Below are positions 13,639 to 25,719 of a stretch of 64,000 nucleotides of DNA, piece after piece. The notes below the pieces were generated by a model. The model made no database searches. It was not told where the DNA came from and was given only the letters and a program-made list of their open reading frames with translations. Source of the stretch: Hyalella azteca (Eukaryota; Arthropoda; Malacostraca; Amphipoda; Hyalellidae); contig NW_025931866.1 of the NCBI RefSeq assembly GCF_000764305.2, positions 310,001 to 374,000 on the forward strand, in the 5' to 3' direction. Position 1 is the stretch's first letter, and every line of letters begins with the position of its first letter. The position numbers were made by a program, and so were the translations under genes.

Positions 13639-14682
13639 TGGCTGAAGAATCTTCCCTTTACTGCGATAGAAATCTTGTTTTTCTTAGCGTGAAGGGTTAC
13701 GCTGCACCCTTCCTATGTTTGGAAGCTCTTAAGTTCGGTACCGTGTGATTTTTTTAGTTCGTATCAGGTGCATTAGAAATTAGGGAACCGTAGATGAATT
13801 AATTGTATACTTTGTGCCTGTTACACTGGCGAGGAAAAGTTCATTTCATCTGAAATGCGTGTATTGTAACTACAGATAGGTATTGTATTTTGATGTTATT
13901 TTATTTGTATTACTGTATTTTGCACAAATTTGTTTGTAATAAAAGCTGTTTATTGTTATTATATATATTGTTCATTACAATATGTACGAAATCATTCGTA
14001 CAAAATTTTCGAATGTACCCAGAGCGAGGTAATGGATTAAATAAGATATTTTCTAGCACGCACGATGTGTATACACTTTTACGCCTTTCAAGTTTGAAAC
14101 TTTAGTTTTCTTTTGTATTTTCTTTCGTATTATAGATGAATTATATTCCGGCTGAACACACTCGATCGCAAGATTTAGATGAAATTAATGCATAAATCGC
14201 TGAAATTTGCAACTAATTCTTATCGATCGACTGGTTGAATGACCTCCACAATAACACAGCAAAAATCAGTGCACACACGAGGGGTTTTTTCCCTAGGAAA
14301 AATGATAGCGTGTTATAGAGCAGGTTTGTGCGGTTGAGTAGCACGCCATGCGTCACGACGAAGGCCGCTTTATTAGCGCACATGCTATGGCGGAGTTCAA
14401 TAATCATATTAATTAAAGTGGTTGAAATTGCAAAAATTTGCTCTATATGATATTGGGTGTGATTGTCACGCTAGCGAAATGGCTGACGAATTAACCGCTT
14501 TTAACTATTTATTTACTTATGGAGTCATACCCTTGGTGGCGGTACGCTTGAATAAAATATTAACATTCTTCTTCATTAAGAATTATTTGTCTAATTTAAA
14601 CTTAAAAGCGGTCAAACACCCAGAAGGGATAACGGATCAAATCGTTTAAAGTACAAATCCCACGCAATTTCCCAGCATTGCG

Positions 14683-14755
14683 TTTAAAGCATAACCCATA
14701 TTTATATAAATTTAAAGCATAACCCATATTTATATAAATTTAAAGCATAACCCAT
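14683..14755. repeat. 28-bp tandem repeat, about 2.6 copies
   Basis: TTTAAAGCATAACCCATA starts at 14683, 14711 and 14739, giving a period of 28 bp. The first two units are identical, so the duplication is recent or homogenised. Confidence 0.9.
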
Positions 14756-14759
14756 TATT

Positions 14760-17700
14760 TCTGGCGTGCTCCGGTCGATGGAGCCCGAAGGCTTGTTATT
14801 TAGGTACACAGCAACTGGATTACAACAACTACTCGTATCGTTCAAGTCACGCAAGTGCGTGCCACAACAAAGGCACTGAAAATCAATATTGCACGCCAGT
14901 AAATCGTATGAGCGATTAATGATTAGCCGCAGGCAAAGCTCGGTTTACCAACACATATGGGAAACTAAAACGCCAAGGATTTGTAATTTCGAACATATAT
15001 GCTTAAAAATACGTAAAGATTTCCATATGCTGGAGGAACACCTATACTTCCATATAATTTAGACTTATGGTAAAAAGAACATTGGAATAGAAAAATTTAA
15101 GGTTTCACGCTTATCACTGATGATTTTCCTCTAATTTGAAGTTGCTCTATCATCAATGCATCATTAGTAGCTCTTAATAGTTACATTTCCACGTTGGAAA
15201 AAATGTCAAGATGTATTCAAAGTTTATAGTGCATATGCGAAGGTATCAACTACGGCAAGGTAGCTCTTCGCAGTACAAATACAATGTGATATATAAAAAG
15301 AATGTAGCCTTATTAGAGCAATAATATATAAAGCATTGTGCCAAAAAACACTAGCCTTCAAACATTATTTAAATTAGGAAGAAAGTAAAAGGAAAAATAT
15401 AACAGGATCGGAAGAATAGGAATAGCACAATATCATACAATAGAGATATACAATATAGCGAGCGCCTCGAGTGCAGCGTCGCACAATGCGTACAACCGAA
15501 TGAGAAATTTTTCAACGCGCCAAGAAAATTAATTCAATCATCTTACCCAAAAGACATTTTGCGGAACTCACCGGCGGATACAACAGTACCAATGAAGTTA
15601 TTCTATCGAGCCCTAACGCTAAAACAAAGTTAGTGAGCACAGAAATAAACTCTTTCGATTCTGAGCTCTCTGAATGAAACGAGAAACATAACTCGTTAAT
15701 ACTAATGCGCCACCGCGAGCAAAATGAAATACTGCTAGTTGAGCCTATTTTTCAAGTGAAGCAAAATTTTCAATATATTTGGTGCAACTAGGTTTAATCT
15801 ATAGAGTATTAGGCTAGAAATTTTAAAATATTTGGTTAGTTTAGGCTAGGCTTTTTTTTAATTCCCGCATAATTATGACTTAACCTAGACTAACGTAACC
15901 TTATATATATTAACGTAACGTCATTTAATTTTTTATACAATTTATTTAATTAAAACGCTGCTGAATAAAGAACTGTTTACGTAGTTCGTCGTTACGTATT
16001 TCCAGTGAAGAGTTGGGTTTATGATTTCATCCAGATCAGGATTGAATTAGGAATTCTGTTCTGGACTTACAAGTTCTTTCAGCGTTTGGGCCTAACCTAA
16101 CTCGTCCCAAATTTCGGCCCAGAAATGATCGGAGTGAGCAATGCCTTTGGTCAAGACGTTTGCGAGGAATATTTACGAAACATTCCCGACAAAACTCTTC
16201 TTGATTGAAGTTTAAGAAGAATTCGATTGAAAGTAATAAAATGTAAAGTGTGAAAGTTTTTTAGATACTTTAACGGCGTAGAATACGTGTGAAGGTACTT
16301 GGTAAATTTGACAACGACGAATCCGTTTCGCTCAACGCTGCTGAAAACAACTCGAATTCATCATTACTGGTAAACAAACTCATTACCTGAGGATAGCGTA
16401 TTCAAGAAACCAAATTTCATTGATGACTCGGACTGTGAGAGAACAGTTCATTGTTACACATCGGACTCGCAGCAAATTCATAACCGTGGAAAAACCACCA
16501 CTCTTTGTTCCTTCATCTTCATACACTCGTGACCGACAAAGAAAGAGCTGTTTGAACGCTTTATGCTCTTTCAGCATCAAACAGAAGCGTAGTTCATTTT
16601 TTTCACAAGAACGTCCTGTTGTTATTGAGGATTACTCTTCACATCGTCGGAGTTTTTGGCACCAATAATTCTTATCTAACTGTTATTAAGTCAAGTAATC
16701 GAAGTAAACGGAAACGATTTACCTCTAACGATACAATCGGCATGAAGGTGACTGAGTTTTCTAGTCCTAGTCTGATGTTAATCCTGCGTCAAAAGATTTT
16801 TTGTTGTCCCAGGTTGATTCCAGATCGATGAGAATCACATCGTTCAATACATTTTCCGGTCATCAAGTTTCACCCAAACATCAACTTACAGTAAAACATG
16901 TATGCAAAAAACCACACACATTTCACAATTCAACAATACCACTTATGTGATACTCTTTATTTTGTTATCAAAATAATTGATGCTAAATTATTGCTCAGCT
17001 TGGAAACTAATCGATAATTATTATTTATTGTGAACATTGCTTATAATATCAATATAAAAACACACCTTGAATTTCCGTAAAAGAAAGGCAGAAACAAAAA
17101 CTTCTTATTTCGTTTCAATAAGAAACGGAAAGCTGAAGAGAACCGTTAGATTCTTTGTTATCGAGACTTCACGCATGCGCGCATTCATTTGAACGGCACT
17201 CCATCCATTCATTCACGGATAGGACTCTAAAACATTCACATTATGAACGAATGACCAGGACGGAATACTTTAAAACTAAAGAATGTTCCTAATTTTTCTG
17301 GATTATCATACTTCATTCAAATTAATTCATAATTATTGCAATTTACTGTATCAGTTGGGGAAGGATTTGGATTGTCTGTTAGATTTCCAATTTCAAAACT
17401 GATAGTTAAAAATTTAGACCCTATGCGGCTCTGTTGTCTAGTAGGGCCTCGAGAACGATCATGGAACGCCAAATATTTTCGAGTTAATCTCTTGAGCATT
17501 TGAGTGGAAAATTGAGGGTGAAAGGATTTCAAGAGGTTGGGCGCAGGAGCTTTTAAACTGGGCGATGGATAAAAATTCACCGAAAACAGAAAATATTTTT
17601 AATCTCTGGTAGTTTGATTTGCAAACCGCACCTATTATAGTTCAAAATTAATTATCATTCAGCGCAATCATAGATATATATAGTTGGAATAATTAAGATT

Positions 17701-20700
17701 TAAAATGAAAAAAACTCTATCAAAATTCAGCATATCGTCATTAAAAATGCTTCAGAGTCCAGTTCCATCGTCAGTTCGAAAATCCAGCAAATTGATGAGA
17801 TAAGTTAAAATTCGGCTTCAGTTAGAATGATTGTAACTGCATAAATCGCCTTCAAAACTATCGTGTGAAATAAGTTTCATCTGCGTATATAGTTATATAG
17901 TTACATAATTCTACGATTTTTCAATTTATTTGCTGGCATCTCAAATCTCATAATAAAATCTTCTGAGGTCTATCGTAAATTATAACTAAGAATCAGAAAT
18001 AATAATTCCCTTTATCTGCTTTGCTCGCTTACTTTAAAATCGGAAGAGTTATTTTCTGAAGATTTTACGTCATAGAAATTGTATTTTCCACTTCCATGCA
18101 TGGGAGTCGTTTAGAGTTTTCAAGGTTCACTTCGTGGTTAGGGAAATCTTCCAACTGACGGGCTCATTTGAGTGTGACAGTTGTTTCGTTCCGACGGTGT
18201 GTTCAACTCCTGCTCATCTCTTAATGAGTTTACTCAACCTACAATTATTGCTTAATCCCACTTCAGATGACAGCTAATAAGAAGTTCGCTTGTCGTCCAA
18301 CCTCAGACCGCGTGAACCGGTGTTACAATGCACACTTCCAGCTGGCGATCGCTAATTGCCATCATATAGCGTCCTGATTAAAAAATGTTCATTCCATTAT
18401 TCAAAGGTTGCATACGGTCTTTATTAAAGTTTTGAAGTTAACGTTCTCTTTGAATAATTGATTATACTCGTGTTTATTTTTAATCATCACCTTCTATTTA
18501 GCCTTTTCTAAAAAAATAATTATTGTCCAATTTCCCCGAAAAAGTCTTTGCGAGATATTTTATTACATCATGAAAATCTTGGCAGCTTTGTTGCAATTTT
18601 ATTTGCGTAAGTGCTAATCCATGAGGTTGTTCCCTCTCGAAGATAAGAATAAATACGGTGAAGCTCTGAACAATAATTCGCCAGTATGAGTCATGACATT
18701 CTTATGGCCAGCGTCCTCCCAGCAGATATGATCGATCTGGTGTAGCGATTTCAATTTCCCACTACACATCCTTGGTGCGAAACGAACTAAAGTTTTGAGG
18801 CTGGGTCGTTGAGGAGAACAATATCTCTTTTATAAAAGACCAAGCATCATGAAGAGCTAACGAGGACCTCTTTTTGAAATTCTTCTTCAGAAGCGGAGAG
18901 TTTGTAATTAACAGACGATCGTTTGTGTAGTTTTCGAGAGCGTCTCTTCGATCCGCATTGTGGACTGGAGTGCCGAGTGATGGATGCGGACTTGGGCTCC
19001 GATGTTCACATCCAGAGTCCCAAAGAATGCTGTAGACGGGCAACGAAGGTGGGAGAGAAGTGGTAAATGCGACCGGAATCTGACGACCTTTTTTATACAT
19101 TCATGAAACATTAAAATCCAGTTTTTTTTGGTACAACACGCAGTATTTATTGGGACGTTATTATGTTGTTCTTTATGTTATGTTGAACCTGGATAGATAT
19201 TTATATGTGAAACATTTTTGTCTTGATAATCATATTAAGCAGTCTACTCAAATAGAATAATATAAATTAAACACTGCAGCAGCACTTCGCGGAATTACTC
19301 ATACAATTTAGCTCCCAAGAAAATTGATAAGTTTAACACTGAAAAACTATCAAAAACTCGTATTATATATTTTAATACGAAATTATTTCAAGCAAGATTC
19401 GACTTGAAAATTTTGTTTTACAAAGACTAGCGTTCGACACTTCCGTTGGTTCTTGAGTTCTTATTCTTATTGGAAAGTGCGAGCTACAGGGCAAGCTTTT
19501 AGGGTAGCCGCAAAAGAGGATGTCTTCAAAGGCAGTCGTGACCTCCCAGGAGGTCTTTGTCACTTCCCCGTGGCTTGCCTTTGCGTATCTCTGCAGGAGG
19601 GCAAGAATGAAATTCAGTGCCGCTGTAGGTAGGCAGCTCCGCGCGCCAGCCGCCATGTCTACCTATAAATATACTGGCATCGTTTCGTGAACAAAGATCT
19701 TAAATACTAACTTACACCAACTAACTGCTAAATACTAACTTAATTATTTGATTATTGATTGCTACTCGATGATTGACCGTTAGCCTTCTGTGAATGGTCT
19801 TCAGTAATGATTACCAATTTACGGCTGTCACTTGAACATATTGCTTCTTGCACGCGTAATATTGTAAGCGTGGACCAAGTTGCCGATCGAATTTCGTCCA
19901 TAGGGAACAATAGCAAGGCTGGACAATAAACGGAACTTAACTTATCCTCAAACATTGACTCTATTTTCAAATAGCTCAATTGTCAAATAACTTATCAAAT
20001 TTCAGTTTTTAGAACAAAAGCTGAACTGACCGCCATTCTTTGCAAGGCGACTCTGCAAGAACAATATGGTTAACGGGAAAGATCCGACACTTAAATTTTC
20101 GGAGCCGGAAGATCTGAAATTTGAGGTCGTTTCTATGAAAGTCAATATTAGACTTATTGACGAGCAAACATCAAGGCGATTTCGACCATATGTCGGATAT
20201 GAGTTAAGTTTTTTCGTCGATGAATTTTTCTTACTATGATGCATGATTCTCACTTTGTCTGCCAGCTGTAATGTTAGGATGGCGACTAAATAGCAAAAAT
20301 CCTAAACATTACCCATAGCAGTGTTTTTACGATAGGTAGTTTAATTGAAATATCCAACTTATTATTATTATTCAATGATTGCATGCACATCCACCGTACT
20401 CATATACTGTTTGTAAAAGCAATATTTTTTTTTGTAATAGCAATGTTAATTCTCTATACGTTTTTCTGAATTAATTTTTACGTTGAAATCAGAATGTGGA
20501 ACCTTCGTAACGTTACAAATTTATTCGTCTGAACAATAAAAAAAATTTAGAGGTGTAAATAAAAAATTTGAAAAGCTAATACAGTTCTTGACTGGAGCAC
20601 CGCGCCGCAGCGGATGAGTAGCTTCATACTGCACAATGAATTAAACATAACGTAAAAAATCTTTTAAATAATTAACAGAAACTCTGCCAGCGCGGTACAG

Positions 20701-21875
20701 GAATATTTTGCAAGTATAATAGCTGATATTATATCCCGATCTGGTTTTAGACTGGTTAGCCTTGAATTTATAAAGAAAGAAAATTTACCAAATATAATTT
20801 AAACCAATCCGATTTGCGCCTTTTTTAGCTATTAAACAAGGTTGAAATCGAAATAATACTTTTGGTACTTTTCTAATCGAAATTGTTAATAAATTGATTT
20901 TTCAAACATCAGGGCTGTTTAATAGTCTAATTTTGTTTTAATATATTTTGTTTTGATAATTTCTGTATTCTCGCATTTTATACTTAAAATGGAGTTAGTC
21001 GTTACTTTTAATTACCCATGCTTTTCATTTCGCGATTGATTTTCGGTGCCCGCAGTAAAATAATTTTCTAAACATTTCTTACAAACTTTATCCTTAAAAA
21101 TGGAATTTGTAATAAATAGTGGCACCTTTGATCGAAAGTAACATCTTGGTGAAACGGAGTATCGTGGTCGGCAAATAAATGAAGACCGTGACTATGAGCA
21201 AAATATGATGAGGCAGAGTACCGTGCACTGCTAGTAGACCAAAACTATGATGACTGTCAGCATAAGTGCGATTTTCTTTCGCATTCTACGGTGAATTTGA
21301 GACGATTACCGTCACAGTCTGAGCGCCCGCCAGCCGTCAACTCTGCGGGGTTTCCTCTCGGCAGCGACGTCTTGGTGATTCCAATTGCCATTAGTGGCTG
21401 CAAATAAAGCATATTTTGACCATTAGGTTTTATTCACACGATTGATCGAGGCGTCCTGAAAGAGCAAATGCTTGCGTGACGTCGTTGGCGGCGGCAATTT
21501 GATCATAGAGGAGCTTCTGTTTTGCGTGACACGGTTCCAAATTGAAGACATTGTTTTCTAGACCCAGACCCAATTTTGCGATTTGTCTACATGAAGGACC
21601 GAATGGCCGTTCAACATTCGTAACAATGAATGGGGTTTGCGACTGCTTACAAGCAGGGCTGGAAGAAATCACCATTAAGGAAATCTTCGCATTTTCTTGG
21701 GTTTTCAATGGTCTCTTACTACTAAAATATAAGAGAATAGTGGACAATAATAATATTCAATCTTAGGTATGATGAAAAATTATTTCAATAGCGCACATTT
21801 TCTATGATCAGGAAAGTTTAACGAACATGTTACAGTGCGAATAATTTCAATAATAATACCCAGTATATATTGCTG
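14760..21875. other. intergenic or intronic DNA, no gene recognised
   Basis: About 7 kb without a frame I can support. Overlapping ORFs near 16.4-16.8 kb and 18.8-19.1 kb have no recognisable domain and compete with frames on the other strand or in other phases, so I do not call them. Confidence 0.55.
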
Positions 21876-21879
21876 CTCA

Positions 21880-22130
21880 AATCTGTTCTTAATATATGTA
21901 ATCTGATATAATTAAATGTTGTAGGATCTAATCAAACGGAGTCTTATCCAATTCAATAAGATCTTATGTTATAAACTGTAATCTGATCAAATTAGATTGG
22001 ACATAATTTTATTAATTTAATTTGATCTTTTCGAATTTAATCTTATGTACGTGTAACTAAATTTATTCTGATTTGAATGAATATAATCCTATGTAAATAA
22101 GTTGTACAAGATCTGATTATATAATTACTG
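21880..22130. repeat. degenerate AT-rich array (TAATCTGAT / ATCTTATGT variants)
   Basis: Short words such as AATCTGAT, TCTTATGT and AATTTGATC recur irregularly through the block without a fixed period. It reads as a decayed tandem array at the left edge of the minisatellite cluster. Confidence 0.5.
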
Positions 22131-22235
22131 CTACGAGCAACGAATAACTTACATTACTCATGCCTCAGACTGGACTTGGGTATGCGGGTGCTCAGTCATG
22201 GCATGGCATGCCACGCGCTCTTGGGCGGCATTTTT

Positions 22236-22312
22236 CACACCTGGCATCTCATTAGAGTGCCACCTGCCACACCTGGCACCTCATTAGACTGCCACCTGCC
22301 ACACCTGGCACC
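22236..22312. repeat. 32-bp tandem repeat, about 2.4 copies
   Basis: CACACCTGGCACCTCATTAG and its downstream part start at 22236, 22268 and 22300. Copies 2 and 3 are nearly identical; copy 1 has ATCTC in place of ACCTC and GAGTG in place of GACTG. Confidence 0.9.
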
Positions 22313-22689
22313 TGAGACGCGACATCTCTGGCACTGAGCAGTTGCTGCAGCTGCTCGCACTTCAGTTTCAGCTGCTGCAGCGACATGCGTGCTACACTCA
22401 ATAAAAAACAGCAAGGAAATGCAATAGGAAATGCAAATACTTTTTTGTATGCTCATAAAAATATGATTACATAGAAACCGAGCAACTCTGATTACTTTGG
22501 AACAGAGCAATTCTCATTATTGTGCTCTTATTATTGTGAATGACTTGATTTCATCGAAGTGGTTAATTTTCCTTGTCCATCATTTTAGTTACACAATTTT
22601 TGAATGTCGCAATTTCTGAAATTGGGGTCGCTCGGTTGATTTTCTTATAGCGTGTGTGACTGCAGGTGTAGCGAAATAGAAATCCCTGC

Positions 22690-22800
22690 CGCTTAAGTAG
22701 CAGCATTTGTAGCATCAGTAGTTGTATCTACAATTGTAGCAGTAGTTATAGCAGCAGTGTAGTTCCAGTTGTAGTAGCAGTTGTAGCAACAGTTGCGGCA
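22690..22800. repeat. degenerate GTAGCAGTT-type repeat
   Basis: Irregular repetition of GTAGCAG and TTGTAG words, out of register with the neighbouring arrays. It is probably an older member of the same CAG/CTG-type minisatellite neighbourhood. Confidence 0.6.
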
Positions 22801-22934
22801 TGGAAATAACATCTCTGAAACAGTCGAGTAACCCTGCCATCAGATGTAAGCCCAACAGCTGTATGTTTTAGGGCAGTGTTTTATTTTAGTAGAAAAAGCA
22901 ACAGCGTAACATTGTTGAGCAGTTTCAGCACTTG

Positions 22935-23205
22935 GAGCAGCACCTATGATTTTTGGAGCAACTGTAGCACAAGAAGCACCTGAATATTTTGGAGCAACTG
23001 TAGCATCTGGAGCAGCTGTAAGATATTTTTGGAGCAGCTGTAGCATCTGGAGCAGCTGTAAGATAATTTTGGAGCAGCTGTAGCATCTGTAACAGTTGTA
23101 AAATAATTTGGGATGCAGCTATTGCATCTGGAGCAGCTGCAAGATGATTTTGGAGCTGCTGTAGCATCTGCAGCAGCTGCAAGATAATTTTGGAGCAGCC
23201 CCTGG
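22935..23205. repeat. 40-bp minisatellite rich in CAGCTG E-boxes
   Basis: GGAGCAGCTG-type anchors fall at 22991, 23031, 23071, 23111, 23152 and 23192, a 40-bp period with one 1-bp slip. A full unit reads as GGAGCAGCTGTAGCATCT followed by a second GGAGCAGCTGTAAGAT-type half, so each unit is itself two related 18-22 bp halves. The left end (about 22935) is more divergent. All frames on the plus strand have stops (for example TAG at 23162), so I treat it as non-coding. Confidence 0.9.
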
Positions 23206-23340
23206 AGCAGCTGTAGTGTCAGCTGCAGTAGCAGCACCTGGAGCAGCTGTAGTGTCAGCTGTAGTAGCAGCACCTGGAGCAGCTGTAGTGTCAGCTGCAG
23301 TAGCAGCACCTGGAGCAGCTGTAGTAGCAGCTGCGTTTCT
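23201..23340. repeat. 36-bp minisatellite, about 4 copies
   Basis: CCTGGAGCAGCTGTAGT starts at 23201, 23237, 23273 and 23309, an exact 36-bp period. It follows the 40-bp array directly and shares its GGAGCAGCTGTAG core, so it probably arose from it. Because 36 is a multiple of 3 it gives an alanine/valine-rich open frame, but that frame has no ATG. Confidence 0.92.
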
Positions 23341-23940
23341 CCCACAATTTGGCGCTAAGGCAAACAGGTTTCATTCATCGCAAGCTCCAGCCCAACGTAG
23401 TTTTTATCGAGCTTATTTTTTTGAGATTTTTGCAAGATTCGATGCTTGTGCTAGAGTAGTAAAAAAGTAAAGAGAACATTTTTCTGTAGCTCAGAACGAT
23501 GACTATTGTAAACAGGATCGTATAGATAACAAAGGGATTTAATACTGTTTTAGAAATATTTTTTGGTTTGTTTGATGTAAAATTATATATTTAGATATAT
23601 ATAAATTTATTTTGAGAAAGATAGTTATGAATTTGATTCATTAACCAGCGACGTAACTTGATTGGCTTAATAATTGGCTTGTATCAAATTTCCAAATTAA
23701 AAAAAAGTGGTAAGTTACCTAAATGTTATTAAATTAAATAAATTAGTAAGAAAATATTATTATATTATATTGTGAAAAATATTATGTTTAAAATTCTCTA
23801 TCTAATTAGTGACAATCATTTTCCCCAATATTGGTGTAGATTGTTTTAATTAAAATGAAGAATTTAGAAATGGATATCCGTGCTGCAGCGTCTCCTTGTT
23901 TATGTGTTCTGTAGAGACGTGTTTAAAGGTTTAAATTATT
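23341..23940. other. spacer between minisatellites
   Basis: AT-rich, with no gene or clear repeat recognised. Confidence 0.5.
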
Positions 23941-23944
23941 ATTA

Positions 23945-24270
23945 ATTCGACTAATACTCAATACTCAACTAATATTCAACTAATATTCAACTAATATACA
24001 ACTAATATTCAACTAATATTCAACTAATACTCAACTAATATTCAACTAATACTCAACTAATATTCAACTAACATTCAACTAATATTCAACTACTATTGAA
24101 CTAATATTTAACTAATGTTCAATTAATACTCAACTAATATTCAACTAATAATCAATTATTATTCAATTAATATTCAACAAATATTCAATTGATATTCAAC
24201 TAATATTCAACTAAAATTCAACTAATACTCAACTAATATTAAATTAATATTCGACTAATACTCAACAATT
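23945..24270. repeat. 11-bp AT-rich minisatellite (CAACTAATATT)
   Basis: About thirty head-to-tail copies of CAACTAATATT with variants CAACTAATACT and CAATTAATATT. There is no coding potential. A second block of the same repeat follows after about 85 bp of unrelated sequence. Confidence 0.95.
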
Positions 24271-24355
24271 TCTATGGCTAGAACTTGCCTAATTCTACAA
24301 AGGAAAATTTTCAGTAATTTGTACTGAACATGACTCGACATAATCTGCGGCTGCA

Positions 24356-24470
24356 TCAACTAATATTTAACTGATATTCAACTAATATTCTACTAATACT
24401 CAACTAATATTCAACGAATATTAAACTGATATTCAATTAATATCCAACTAATAATCATTTAATATTCGCA
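24356..24470. repeat. second block of the 11-bp CAACTAATATT minisatellite
   Basis: Same unit and orientation as the block ending near 24270, separated by non-repetitive DNA. This suggests an insertion into, or local decay of, one original array. Confidence 0.9.
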
Positions 24471-24650
24471 TCCAGTATCAGTGCTGGCAGCGTACGCAGT
24501 TACTGTGCAACTATGGGAATAAGCTAGAGTACTGCCTCACTCCCGCAGTATCTCAAGAGTGCAGTGCCCTGCAACTGTGCGCAGTGGTAGTGTAAGCACT
24601 GCAGCTGTGTGCAGTGGCAGAGCATGCACTGCCGCAGTGATAGTGCAGTA

Positions 24651-24738
24651 CAGTGCAGCAGTACCAGCAGTGGCAGTGCAGCAGTACCAGCAGTGGCAGT
24701 GCAGCAGTACCAGCAGTGGCAGTGCAGCAGTACCAGCA
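24651..24738. repeat. 23-bp CAG-rich minisatellite, 3.8 copies
   Basis: CAGTGCAGCAGTACCAGCAG starts at 24651, 24674, 24697 and 24720. The 23-bp period shifts frame at every unit, so the overlapping long ORFs on both strands are by-products of stop-poor sequence. The flank 24550-24650 carries degenerate GCAGTG words. Confidence 0.93.
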
Positions 24739-24839
24739 ATAACCACAAACTGCACCTTCGTAGAGGCCGAAATTGCATAACTGAATATTTTTTAAGTTGT
24801 TATATGGCATATAATCGTAGCTGGAAATTCATTTAGGTC

Positions 24840-25240
24840 AAAAATATATCTATTGTTGCATTCAACACTCCGATTGCCCTCGTTGGTTTTTAACAGAATA
24901 AAATTACATAAAAAAGGTTCACCGTTTCTATGCGATAAGATGAATAATTTTTAAATAGTGTGAAGCAGTGCAGACAATTTGGGACTGGCTATTGCATATT
25001 TACTTCACTTATATTAAAGTTCAGTATCCAAACTAAATAACCCAGTGAACAATTACTTGATAGTCTATTGTCATGAGTAGTCGGCCACGACTGAACAAGT
25101 TAAGCCCTTCATTCATTCAGTTTTGTACTTGGCTAAATGACTTTGCATTTTATTAAAAAAAATTTAGCTACGATTCTGACACTACAGTAAATACAGATCC
25201 TAAATCAAGAAAATATGTCAGTCGAAGGGATACAGTAAAA
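24840..25240. other. spacer, nothing recognised
   Basis: AT-rich DNA between the 23-bp array and the hairpin region; no gene seen. Confidence 0.5.
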
Positions 25241-25242
25241 AG

Positions 25243-25428
25243 CTGTCTGTTAAGTATGTAGCAGTCAAATGATTGACCATGATAGCTGATTCATGGGAAA
25301 TCATAACAATTTCGATTACAAAAAATGCTGGAAGATAAACATCTAGAAATGACAACAGGCTAAAAACAACCATATTGATTTACACAAATCATAACAACCA
25401 GAATACTGTCTGTTAAGTATGTAGCAGT
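25243..25428. repeat. 23-bp direct repeat pair (25243-25265 and 25406-25428)
   Basis: A 23-bp word beginning CTGTCTGTTAAGTATG and ending GTAGCAGT is present twice without mismatch. The second copy abuts the left arm of the long hairpin that starts at 25433. This may be a footprint of an insertion or duplication. Confidence 0.85.
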
Positions 25429-25432
25429 GCAC

Positions 25433-25613
25433 TTTCGCGAATGCAATATTTGTAGTTTTCTGGTATTTTCAATTGAAACTGCTACAAACTGCTCCTGCTG
25501 CAGTAGCTGCAGTAGCAGTTGGCTGCTACTGCAGCAGTAGCAGTGCAGCAGTAGCAATTTGTAGCAGTTTCAATCGAAAATACCAGAATACTACAAATAT
25601 TGCATTCGCGAAA
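25433..25613. repeat. hairpin, 58-nt arms around a CAG/CTG-rich core
   Basis: Left arm 25433-25490 and right arm 25556-25613 are inverted copies with about 3 mismatches. Both contain a TTCGCGAATGCAATATTTG-type end. The 65-bp centre (25491-25555) is made of CAGTAGCTGCAGTAGCAG-like words that can themselves fold. It resembles a foldback element whose centre has expanded as a simple repeat. It is not coding. Confidence 0.92.
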
Positions 25614-25719
25614 TGCTGGTAAAATTTCGAAGACAATACAAAATTTTAAGCCGAAAACACTAATGCAGAACACAGATTTAAGATTGTGAAGTTTGAAGTT
25701 AAAAATCAAGCAACATTCA

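Noticed and set aside
22840..23345. Leucine/glutamine- and cysteine-rich minus-strand frames over the 40-bp array
   Set aside because: Three overlapping frames are all open because the repeat is stop-poor; none has unique flanking coding sequence.
23216..23470. Alanine/valine/proline repeat frame over the 36-bp minisatellite
   Set aside because: It has no ATG, an in-frame stop lies just upstream (TAG at 23162), and the downstream part has no domain. It is open only because the unit is 36 bp without stops.
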